From Cellulomonas sp. Root485 (GTDB lineage Bacteria; Actinomycetota; Actinomycetes; Actinomycetales; Cellulomonadaceae), in the NCBI RefSeq assembly GCF_001426705.1, contig NZ_LMFC01000002.1, forward strand, positions 228,559 through 292,558: a stretch of 64,000 nucleotides of DNA. Reading direction: 5' to 3'. Positions 17,528 to 25,726 of the stretch are shown here, in pieces. The notes beneath the pieces are model-generated. The model worked only from the letters and a program-made list of their open reading frames with translations. It searched no databases and was not told where the DNA came from. Positions within the stretch are counted from its first letter, which is position 1; each line of letters opens with the position of its first letter. The translations under genes and the position numbers were made by a program.

Positions 17528-18937
17528 GTGACTCGTGATGCCAGGACCGTGGCCGAACAGCCCGCACGCTTCAGCTTCGTGGACCTCTTCGCCGGCATTG
17601 GCGGCTTTGCTGCGGTGCTTCGCGGCTACGGCGGGAAGCCCGTCTACTCCGTCGAGATCGACAAGCGCGCAGCGAAGGTCTACGAGCTCAACTGGGGTCA
17701 CAGCCCGCTCGGCGACATCACTAAGGACGCGAACGACGAGGTCATGGCCGTGCCTGCGCACGACATCCTCGCCGCTGGGTTTCCGTGCCAGCCCTTCAGC
17801 AAGTCGGGTGCGCAACGCGGTATGGACGAGACCCGCGGCACGCTCTTCTGGAACATCTTGAAGATCATCGAGGCGCATCACCCCACCGTGGTGCTGCTCG
17901 AGAACGTCAGGAACCTGGCAGGTCCCCGGCACTTCCACGAGTGGCAGGTCGTCGTGGAGAGCCTGCGCGCTCAGGGGTACCGCGTGTCCGAGACTCCGGC
18001 GGTGTTCTCGCCTCACCTGCTACCGCTCGAGGCTGGTGGCCGGCCGCACGTCCGCGAGCGTGTCTTCATCACCGCCACGTACGACCCAGACGATCTGATG
18101 GGCGGGGTCGACCCCATGCCGGCGGTGGAGAACCGGAGCTTGCGTGGGGGCGAGGAGTGGGATCTCGAGGCCGACCTTCCGCTCGATCCCGAGCATGAGG
18201 TCGAGGGATTCGGCCTTGGCGACGACGAGCGAGCATGGATCGACGCCTGGGACGAGTGGGTGCGCGTCTTGCGGGCAATCCACCAGTCGGAGGCTCAGCG
18301 CGTCGGCGAGAAGGCGAGACGACTGCCGGGGTTCCCGGTCTGGGTCGACGCGTGGGTCCATGAGGACGATCTGCTCATCCCCGAGGGGACACCTTCATGG
18401 AAGGCCAACTTCCTTCGGAAGAACTCCGCGCTGTACACCGCTCATCGCGACGCCTTCGAGGAATGGATCGAACGTCACGGCGTTCGAGACTTCCCGCCGT
18501 CGCGCCGGAAGTTTGAGTGGCAGGCACAGGACACGGCCACGCTCTGGGAGTGCGTCATGCAGATGCGACCGTCGGGTATCCGTGCCAAGCGCGCGACCCA
18601 TCTGCCGGCGCTCGTCGCCATCACGCAGACGTCGATCGTCGGCACGCGGGAGCGGCGGGTCTCGCCTCGTGAGGCTGCGCGGCTTCAGGGCCTTCCCGAC
18701 AACTTCGAGTTCGGCGACCAGCCGGCGTCCGCGACATACCGGCAGCTCGGTAACGGCGTGAATGTGGGCGCCGTCTGGCACGTTCTTCGCGAGCATGTGA
18801 TGAGGGACGAGGCGATCCTCAAGACGACCGAAGCGGGTCGTCGGATCTTCAGTGCCGTCGTCACCGATTCGCCCCAGTCTCCCGACGACGTCATGGAGTC
18901 AGTCGTCAGGGACGGCCAGACGCGCGCGAGCGACTGA
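17528..18937 (+). CDS. dcm: DNA (cytosine-5-)-methyltransferase
   Basis: The 469-residue enzyme transfers methyl from S-adenosylmethionine to cytosine C5. Motif I (FSFVDLFAGIGGF, about 15-27), motif IV with the nucleophile Cys87 (AGFPCQPFS), motif VI (ENVRNL, 125-130), motif VIII (RPHVRERVF) and motifs IX-X (REAARLQGLPDNFEF, RQLGNGVNVGAVW) are in order, with a target-recognition region of roughly 190 residues before IX. The start is uncertain: GTG 17528 or GTG 17549, neither with a strong ribosome binding site. The gene converges on vsr and overlaps it by 39 bases. It is the modification arm of the defence island at 17.5-25.5 kb; the recognition sequence is unknown. Confidence 0.92.
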   Translation: MTRDARTVAEQPARFSFVDLFAGIGGFAAVLRGYGGKPVYSVEIDKRAAKVYELNWGHSPLGDITKDANDEVMAVPAHDILAAGFPCQPFSKSGAQRGMDETRGTLFWNILKIIEAHHPTVVLLENVRNLAGPRHFHEWQVVVESLRAQGYRVSETPAVFSPHLLPLEAGGRPHVRERVFITATYDPDDLMGGVDPMPAVENRSLRGGEEWDLEADLPLDPEHEVEGFGLGDDERAWIDAWDEWVRVLRAIHQSEAQRVGEKARRLPGFPVWVDAWVHEDDLLIPEGTPSWKANFLRKNSALYTAHRDAFEEWIERHGVRDFPPSRRKFEWQAQDTATLWECVMQMRPSGIRAKRATHLPALVAITQTSIVGTRERRVSPREAARLQGLPDNFEFGDQPASATYRQLGNGVNVGAVWHVLREHVMRDEAILKTTEAGRRIFSAVVTDSPQSPDDVMESVVRDGQTRASD

Positions 18938-19360
18938 CGCCGCGATCCTGACCGCAGCCGCATGTGGATCTTCGTGTTCCCACACCCGGATCACGATCCA
19001 CCCGAGCTCGCCGAGGATTCGGTTGGTGTCCTGATCTCGCGCTTGGTTTGCCTCCAGCTTCTGCGTCCACCAGCGGGAGTTCAGACGCGGACTGGTCCCG
19101 TGCAGTGGGCATCCATGCCAGAAGCAGCCGTCGACGAAGACCGCGACGCGGGCACGAGTGAAGGCCACGTCGATGCTCCGCCGACGTTGACCTGGCACCG
19201 GAAATGCGACGCGATACCGCAGGCCGAGGGCGTGGAGGGCGCGTCGGAGCGCGAGCTCGGGAGCGGTGTCCCTGCGGCGTGCAAGTGACATCCGTCGAGA
19301 AATCGAGGGAGACGACGACCCCGGGTGGGGCGGGACATGCTGAGGCTGCGGCACAGTCAC
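18899..19360 (-). CDS. vsr: Vsr-type very-short-patch mismatch endonuclease
   Basis: The 153-residue nuclease nicks next to T:G mismatches made by deamination of 5-methylcytosine, guarding sites methylated by the facing Dcm. Conserved features are SRRMSLARRRDTAPELALRR, the catalytic Asp in RRSIDVAFTRARVAVFVDG, the zinc/His cluster GCFWHGCPLHG, and WWTQKLEANQARD. The GTG at 19360 is preferred over the internal ATG at 19291 because the conserved SRRM segment precedes the latter. It is the last gene of the DUF262-Z1-DUF4420-vsr operon, 36 bases after DUF4420. In restriction operons Vsr-fold proteins may also act as the cutting enzyme. Confidence 0.9.
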   Translation of the reverse strand: MTVPQPQHVPPHPGSSSPSISRRMSLARRRDTAPELALRRALHALGLRYRVAFPVPGQRRRSIDVAFTRARVAVFVDGCFWHGCPLHGTSPRLNSRWWTQKLEANQARDQDTNRILGELGWIVIRVWEHEDPHAAAVRIAASVARARLAVPDD

Positions 19361-19396
19361 GGCGCGAGTCTTTGTGCAGTAGAGACAGCCCGCACG

Positions 19397-20503
19397 TTAG
19401 GGGAGAGCCTTCCTCGGTCCACGGAGCGGAGTCTTGGACAGCGCCAGAACCTTCTCAGCGATGCGCGGCATCCCCGTTGTTGGGTTGCGATCTCCGCGCA
19501 CGTGGCGTGGAAGCGTCACCTGGAACGTCACCGAGTCCTGCCGGACGTGGTCCAACCCTTCGATGTTCGAGCTCCGGAGCACCCTAATTGCGTCGTCGGC
19601 CATGTCATAGAGGCGCTCGAATCGCACCTCGAACGGCCGCTTGAATCTTGGTAGGTGGCAATGCTCGCTGTGGTCGTAGCCCAGGCTCGCGTCGCCTCCG
19701 TACTGCCGAACTCTGGCCAAGAAGTCATCTCGGATCTGGTCGTCGACAACTCGGGCAACGATGCTCTCGACCAACTGCGGAACGCTTGTTCCACCGTTCG
19801 CGTCCTCCTCGAGCCATCGCAGGCCGAGGCTCAGCAGGAAGATCGACGTCTCTTGGACACCGCCGACCGGGAACCCGAGCTCGATCTGATGAACACCGTT
19901 GATGTGATGTTGCGAGGTCGGTCCTGTCGTTGTCTTCACTTCCACCCCGACCGGGCCAAGCTGAAAGTCCCGCGAGGAAGGCGCGCTTCCAGCCCATGCC
20001 TCGAGGATCGGCACAGCGCTGCCTGGGGCGGCAGCACGTAGTAGCGCCTGCAGCGCCACAAGCTCGCCGGCCAGTCCGAGCAGAACCTCGTTGCCTAGCG
20101 ATGCGCGGCGTAGCGCGAGGGCGAGGGCAGGTTCGGTTCGGCGAAAGGCAGCAGGCAGATCGGAATACAGCCCATTCTCGATCAGTTCCGAACAAACAAA
20201 GGCCGCAACACCATCGAAGTGTGGGGCGTTCGGGAACACGAAGCGGTTAGCCGCCAATGGTACGCCGGCGGATGTCGTCCATTGCTGGTACTCGAGGGCG
20301 TCACGAACGATCGTCACGGTTGGCACCAGCTCGTCGCCGACCACGAACAATTCCAGGCGACCGCGATGGTCGCGTGCAACCGCAAGAGACCAGGCCGCGT
20401 CCGCCCATAAGATCGTCCGCGAGTTGCGGTCAGGAGCGGCCTCGAGGGAACCAACCTCGTTCCGGAGCCACTCGAACGACCGCTCGACCGGGCTGTCACT
20501 CAT
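19397..20503 (-). CDS. PD-(D/E)XK motif protein (DUF4420), putative restriction endonuclease subunit
   Basis: The 368-residue protein contains a PD-(D/E)XK core near residues 195-215: RDFQLGPVGVEVKTTTG, where E-V-K provides the catalytic Glu and Lys. The long helical N-terminus and the C-terminal segment VTFQVTLPRHVRG match the DUF4420 family, usually encoded beside Z1-domain proteins. The ATG at 20503 overlaps the end of the Z1 gene (ATGAGTGA), so the two are translated together. It is the likely DNA-cutting subunit of the island. Base composition is visibly less GC-rich than in flanking genes, consistent with acquisition by transfer. Confidence 0.82.
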   Translation of the reverse strand: MSDSPVERSFEWLRNEVGSLEAAPDRNSRTILWADAAWSLAVARDHRGRLELFVVGDELVPTVTIVRDALEYQQWTTSAGVPLAANRFVFPNAPHFDGVAAFVCSELIENGLYSDLPAAFRRTEPALALALRRASLGNEVLLGLAGELVALQALLRAAAPGSAVPILEAWAGSAPSSRDFQLGPVGVEVKTTTGPTSQHHINGVHQIELGFPVGGVQETSIFLLSLGLRWLEEDANGGTSVPQLVESIVARVVDDQIRDDFLARVRQYGGDASLGYDHSEHCHLPRFKRPFEVRFERLYDMADDAIRVLRSSNIEGLDHVRQDSVTFQVTLPRHVRGDRNPTTGMPRIAEKVLALSKTPLRGPRKALP

Positions 20504-23252
20504 CGGTGACTCGCGAGTGAGCTTGGACATGATCCGGACCCCCCAGAGGGATGCTCAGGCCAACGCCTATGGAAACCGCACCCTCGCCGCGGTCGACCAG
20601 GTGGAAGAGGATGAGGCCGTCGTTCCCGGGCAGGCGAGCGCCGGATGACGAGACGGCCGCGACCTGGCCGGTCACCTTGCTCTCGAAGTACTCGTCTCCG
20701 ACGATGCCGCTCGAGCCGACACCACGTGAACCCCACGTAGCATTGAGAGTGCCTCCAGACACTGCCCGCGCCATTCCGTGGATCTCTGCAGGAAGCGAGG
20801 CGAGGGGTCCCGTGTGGATCTGCGGTCCATCGCCAAAGCGCAAGCCGATCCAGAACTTGGGCTGTTGCTTCTGGCGCACGTCGAGATCGACGAGGTCCCA
20901 GAGCACCGAGGGCTCATCTGTCGTCACCATTCCTCGCACCCGGCGATCGAGGCAAACGGCCCAGAGCCGAAGATAGGCCGCGATCACATAGGGCGACGCG
21001 TGGCCGAGGTCGATGCTGCCCTCGACGAAAGGAGCCCGATAGAGGGGCCACGACTGATCGTGCGAGGACAGCCCCGCGTGGTTGGCAACTGATGTCCAAC
21101 GACTGGCTTCTCTACTGGCCGGGCCGGGGCCGTGGGCGTCGTATCGAAGACCGTCCAACAGATCGGCTGCCTCGAGGAGCCCGACTGGCTCTGGGGCTAG
21201 GAGGCCTTGGCGGGCGCCGGCGTCCGGCACCGGAAGAGGGTCGTCGGACAGAACACGAGTGATCAGTCGGAGGTTCACGTCGTCAGTCGCCGCCGGAGTG
21301 AGGTGGCGGACGAAGGGCTTCGGACCGGGCCACAACGGTATCCCCCGCACGTTGCTGATCTTCCCCGTCGCCTGGAATGACCTTCCCTGGAGTACCCGGA
21401 TGTCGGGCGGCAACCCCGTGCTCGACATCGCGGCAAGCACATCGCGGCGCAGCGCTTCGTCGTTCTCGTGATATATCGTGAATTGTTCGATCTGGTCGCG
21501 TTGCATGAAAACACGACAAAGGTCGATGATCTTTCCTCGGTAGCCGAACCAACGCTGCATCTGCATCTGCGTGTCCGCGAGGGGTGTATCGGAAGCACGC
21601 GTAAAGAGGGTCGTCGTCAGGCCTTCGAGCGTCAGCCCACGTGACATCACATTTCCCGAGACAAAGATCGTCGAGAGATTTTTAGGGGCTCGCCAGATGG
21701 CACCGTCGTGCCAGGGCGAGAAATGGGGACGATCGTCCGCGTTCTCGTCGCTGTTTATCACTGCAACGCGGGTCCCCGGGATAACCTCCTCGACGAGCAG
21801 CCGACGAACCGTGTCCCAGTCCATCTCCGACGGATCGACTGGCGCATGGTCAACCTCGAGCAGCTCGTGACAGAGGCGAGCTGAACGTCGGTAGTCGGCG
21901 AGCCATCGGTGCCACTTCTCGGGGACATCGTCGAGCTCCCGGCGCAGCGCATCGACGTTGAGCCGTCTGCCGAGTCCGTCGCCTGGATGTCCCAGCGACG
22001 GGTCGAGGTCGCCGCCCATCGACCAGGTGACGACACGCCGTGCAACGTCGAAGTGTTCTTCCTTCGCGGAGGAGGGGTGGATGAGCATCGACATCGGTTC
22101 GAGTCCGGCGGCGTCTCGCGACGAGAACTCCGCAATCTCAGCGGAGCGAGGCCCGACGGCGCCCGGCGACCGCGCCAGCCGAACGGCGCTCGCGACGAGG
22201 TATGCACGCACGGAGTCCTGAAGTACGTCGTGCTCGGCTTGATCATCTGTCTCCACACACAGCGGGACCTCGGCCAATGTTCGGTAGAACATCTCGCCAC
22301 CGGTGTACCAACCGCGGGGGCCGTCAGTAGTGCGGTAGGACGACGAGCGGATCTCGAAGTCGCCTTCCGGTCCCGGTGTGCGGAGGCTCGCGACAAAGTC
22401 GCTGGGTGCGAGCGGATTGGCGGGGTCCTGGAGGAAGTTCGCCTGCGGCGTCGCGGTGTACGCAAGATATGTGGAGTACACGTTGTCGGTCTTTGTCTCG
22501 CCGGGGTCTCGGCGAGACTCCCACAGGTCGAGGATGCGGCGTGGAACCTGCTTTCGCTGCATTGTCAGGTCGTCGTACGTCGACTCCGCCGCGGTGTCGA
22601 CCACGGAAGAGTCGTCCGCCTCGTCGTCCATCACAAGCAGATGGAAGGGCTCGTTCGCCAGATGCGCCTCGTCGTAGACGGTGGTGAGAGCGGATGCCAG
22701 CTGCTCGAGATGCGCCACATGCTTCATCACTACTGCGATGAGTGGGCGACGTCTGGCAACGAGCGTCTTCGCAAGTTGAGGCGTCAGCGAGTACAACCCT
22801 TGCGGACCGCCGGACGTGTGGAGATGTGCGGGAAGGCGCACGCGACGCTGCAGGGGGTTCTCGAGCGTGTCGATCTGTTGGACGACGCGATCAAGTGTCT
22901 GGAGCCACAGCGCGGTGCGGGTGCCGCCGAGGATGACGACGGCATTGACTCCACGGTCGAGAGCTTTCGCTGTGACCGCCATCATTGATGCTGTCTTGCC
23001 TGATTGGACTGCACCCATCACCAGCCCTCGGCGTTCCCTCGACGCTGGCCACGTGCCCTCGGACGGTGTGCCGGCGCCGAAGATCCCTTGCTCCACGATG
23101 TACTCGGCATCTGCGCCGATGACGGTCCGGCTGCGCTCGCCGATGCCCGAGCTCTCGAGGACAGAGGCGTAGGCAGACCACCACGACGATGGTCCGTTGG
23201 CTGGCTGCGCGCGGGTGATGCGCTCCAACCCGTGCGGGGCGCCAGTCATCAC
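20496..23252 (-). CDS. Z1-domain ATPase/helicase-like protein
   Basis: The 918-residue protein shows an SF2-like motor. Walker A is GAVQSGKTASM (80-90), Walker B is LLVMDDEADDSS, motif III-like is YTATPQANF, motif V is FVSGNVMSRGLTLEG, and motif VI is QRWFGYRGK. These are the signatures of Z1-domain proteins of restriction-modification operons, thought to move on DNA with the nuclease. The start GTG at 23252 (or ATG 23249) overlaps the stop of the DUF262 gene. The product is tightly coupled on both sides, so DUF262, Z1 and DUF4420 are likely made in fixed ratio and may form one complex. Motor activity is predicted, not shown. Confidence 0.87.
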   Translation of the reverse strand: MMTGAPHGLERITRAQPANGPSSWWSAYASVLESSGIGERSRTVIGADAEYIVEQGIFGAGTPSEGTWPASRERRGLVMGAVQSGKTASMMAVTAKALDRGVNAVVILGGTRTALWLQTLDRVVQQIDTLENPLQRRVRLPAHLHTSGGPQGLYSLTPQLAKTLVARRRPLIAVVMKHVAHLEQLASALTTVYDEAHLANEPFHLLVMDDEADDSSVVDTAAESTYDDLTMQRKQVPRRILDLWESRRDPGETKTDNVYSTYLAYTATPQANFLQDPANPLAPSDFVASLRTPGPEGDFEIRSSSYRTTDGPRGWYTGGEMFYRTLAEVPLCVETDDQAEHDVLQDSVRAYLVASAVRLARSPGAVGPRSAEIAEFSSRDAAGLEPMSMLIHPSSAKEEHFDVARRVVTWSMGGDLDPSLGHPGDGLGRRLNVDALRRELDDVPEKWHRWLADYRRSARLCHELLEVDHAPVDPSEMDWDTVRRLLVEEVIPGTRVAVINSDENADDRPHFSPWHDGAIWRAPKNLSTIFVSGNVMSRGLTLEGLTTTLFTRASDTPLADTQMQMQRWFGYRGKIIDLCRVFMQRDQIEQFTIYHENDEALRRDVLAAMSSTGLPPDIRVLQGRSFQATGKISNVRGIPLWPGPKPFVRHLTPAATDDVNLRLITRVLSDDPLPVPDAGARQGLLAPEPVGLLEAADLLDGLRYDAHGPGPASREASRWTSVANHAGLSSHDQSWPLYRAPFVEGSIDLGHASPYVIAAYLRLWAVCLDRRVRGMVTTDEPSVLWDLVDLDVRQKQQPKFWIGLRFGDGPQIHTGPLASLPAEIHGMARAVSGGTLNATWGSRGVGSSGIVGDEYFESKVTGQVAAVSSSGARLPGNDGLILFHLVDRGEGAVSIGVGLSIPLGGPDHVQAHSRVTDE

Positions 23253-25474
23253 GTCTCAGTGATGCTGATCAGTCCCCCGAGGCCGGAGTGCCCGAAACGG
23301 TCGCGAAGGCGCATATCGACATCGGACGGTGCAACGCCCAGCAGCTCGAGAAGCTCGCCGACTACCCTCGCAATGAAGTCCCACTGCTCTTTGGACTGCG
23401 TCTTCTGTGGACGCTTCCACTGTGCGGAGGCCTCACCGATCTGGGGTAGAGCACGGTCGACAACGTCGTCGAGCCTGTCCCCCAGGACCTGACGCGCTGC
23501 TGAGAAAGCAATCAAGGTGGCAACCAGCTGGAGCTCCTGCCACTTGCTCTGCCCCTGCGAGTTCTTGAACGACGGCGCCCAGACCTCCATGGGGATAGCC
23601 GCGTGGGCATCGAGGCCGCGGTCGAGAAGCAGCATCGCCTCAGTAATCACGCCCTCGCTGCGGAGCGGGTCCTTCGGGTCAGCGGCGACTCGCTTGAGCA
23701 GAGCGTTGATCTGGCTTGCGGTCGAGCGTCCGTCCGGTCGGCCATCGTCGAAGTACAAGACCGAGGCCACCCAGGAGAGCAGCTTTGTCCTCTTGTAGCC
23801 CGCCTTGCCGAATCCGTAGCTGTCTAGGACAATCCGAGTCGACGAGAGGTCGTACCAGTGCGGTGCCAGGAACGGAGCTACAGCCTCGATGTCGTCGGAG
23901 TCGCCCGCCGTCACGAGCACTGCGCGCATGAATGCGAGCCGATGGTAGAGGGCGTTGCGGATCTCCTCGGCGTTGAGGTGCTTGCCCTGCCGGTTGTACA
24001 GGGAAAACACCTCGTGAATCTGCTCGGTAGTGACTTGCTCGTACACGATTACCGGCAATCGGTATTTTGACGTCTGCTCGAACACGGTTCGAAGCTGTCG
24101 CTGTTCGCCCACCACGTCGATCGATTCGTTGCGGATCTGTGAGTAGTACCGTCCCCGCAATCGGGACAAGTCTCCGCTTAAGGGCTTTACGTCGCCGCTC
24201 CGAAGCGCGAAGGGGAAGTAGTTTAATCGCTCGACCTGCGCAGTGAGACTCTGGGTCTCGTACTTCTTCCACAGCTTCTTGAACTTCGGATAGTCCGAGT
24301 GGAAGACCTCGAGGAGCTCCGGTTCGTTCCAGTCACGGGCCTTCTCTGCAACCACTTCCAGCGCTCGGGGGTGACGGCCGGTGAAGCGCAGGATCGACGT
24401 GAGCCGTTGTTTGCCGTCGACGACCTCGTAGTTCACAGTGCCAGCATCCTGCTGCTTCAAGATGATGACCGACGGAAGTGGAACGCCTCGCAGGACCGAC
24501 TCGATGAGCATCTGTGCGTCACCTGTCGGCCAGACGTCCGCTCGCTGGTAGGACGGGCTGAGATTGAGCTCTCCGTCGACCGCATACTGCGCGAACTCGG
24601 AGATCGGCCAAGTGTCCGCGTAGGCGTGGATGGGTCCGCCGACCTCTGTTTCCTCGTCCTCTACGACTTCGTCCCATGCGTTCGCCCAACGTTGTGTTGC
24701 GCTCTCACGCGTTGCCGCGCCCTCAGCCGTCGCCTCCATCTCCTCGAGGAACTTCTCGCGCAGCGAGACGGCGCGCTCGAGCCGTTCTGCAAGTCGCGGA
24801 AAGAGATCGTCCGAATGGACGGCAGTGCCTGCTTCGGCCGTCTCAAGACCGAGGGATCGAGCAAGGCTGCGGTCGAACGAGTCCGGCGACGACTGGTCGA
24901 GCTCCTCAGGCAGATGAAGCCAGCTCTGCACGAGTGCCACGCGCGCACGCCAGACGCCCCCGTCGTCGAAGCGCACGTCGCTCGGCTCAAGCCGTTCCAG
25001 GATCGGCGCAACGCCGACCGGTGTGTCGCCAACCTCCGAGAGAGTGGCAATCCGTTCGGCGATGTTCTGCTCGAGGTCCGAGTCTTCTGACATCTGCGTC
25101 CTCTCTGGTAACCCCGCCTTCGGTGCGGGCGGCAAGGTCGAGAGCCGTCGCACGAGGCGCAGCGTCTCGTCGTCTGGCGGAAGTTGGCGGACGGCGGCGT
25201 CCAGCAGGCGATTCATTCCGACGAGTGTGATCGTCTCGCCCACGGAGTAGCACATCGAATCCCACGGGGCCTGCAATTGGTCGGCGATGCGTCGCCCACA
25301 CTCGATCTTTCCCGGTGTATCCCGCAGATCTATTCCGACGAATCGCCCGAGTGCATCGAGGGCCGACTTCTTTTCCTTGCTTCCCGGTCCCAGCGGTTCC
25401 ACAGGGCGGCCGCCGAGGAAGTACATCCGAGCAGTCGCCTCAGCCTTGGACATAGCACTCGAATACCCGACCAC
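23249..25474 (-). CDS. DUF262 (ParB-like, GmrSD-N type) protein with a large unassigned N-terminal region
   Basis: The 741-residue protein has a DUF262 domain from about residue 285: LSPSYQRADVWPTGDAQMLI, VDGKQRLTSI (the DGQQR-type nucleotide/nuclease motif, 353-360) and FSLYNRQGKHLNAEEIRNALYH. DUF262 is the NTP-dependent half of the GmrSD modification-dependent restriction family. A helical C-terminal part of ~330 residues follows. Residues 1-280 match nothing I recognise. The start is GTG 25474, with AAGGGA nine bases upstream, or ATG 25453. It is first in the operon and occupies the place where related operons carry a MutL/MORC-type ATPase. It may sense modified DNA or regulate the nuclease; this is inference. 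Confidence 0.8.
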   Translation of the reverse strand: MVGYSSAMSKAEATARMYFLGGRPVEPLGPGSKEKKSALDALGRFVGIDLRDTPGKIECGRRIADQLQAPWDSMCYSVGETITLVGMNRLLDAAVRQLPPDDETLRLVRRLSTLPPAPKAGLPERTQMSEDSDLEQNIAERIATLSEVGDTPVGVAPILERLEPSDVRFDDGGVWRARVALVQSWLHLPEELDQSSPDSFDRSLARSLGLETAEAGTAVHSDDLFPRLAERLERAVSLREKFLEEMEATAEGAATRESATQRWANAWDEVVEDEETEVGGPIHAYADTWPISEFAQYAVDGELNLSPSYQRADVWPTGDAQMLIESVLRGVPLPSVIILKQQDAGTVNYEVVDGKQRLTSILRFTGRHPRALEVVAEKARDWNEPELLEVFHSDYPKFKKLWKKYETQSLTAQVERLNYFPFALRSGDVKPLSGDLSRLRGRYYSQIRNESIDVVGEQRQLRTVFEQTSKYRLPVIVYEQVTTEQIHEVFSLYNRQGKHLNAEEIRNALYHRLAFMRAVLVTAGDSDDIEAVAPFLAPHWYDLSSTRIVLDSYGFGKAGYKRTKLLSWVASVLYFDDGRPDGRSTASQINALLKRVAADPKDPLRSEGVITEAMLLLDRGLDAHAAIPMEVWAPSFKNSQGQSKWQELQLVATLIAFSAARQVLGDRLDDVVDRALPQIGEASAQWKRPQKTQSKEQWDFIARVVGELLELLGVAPSDVDMRLRDRFGHSGLGGLISITET

Positions 25475-25726
25475 TCGGACTTGTCCCTTGCGCTCGACGA
25501 AGGCAGCAGTGCGCTGTTCACCTCCGACAGTACCGAAGCCATCCGCCCGTGTACGCGGGATGCCGGGACGTCCGGACGGGCTCGAAGGTGACCGGCGTAG
25601 GCGAGCGTGAGAGAGGCGTTGTCTCAGTCGGAAGTCCCTCGGCGTGCGCGGCGCTCGACGCCGGTGGACGGTGGTCTTCGACGCGCGCGACGGCCACGTC
25701 GTCTATCCGCCGGAAGGGCAGCACCG

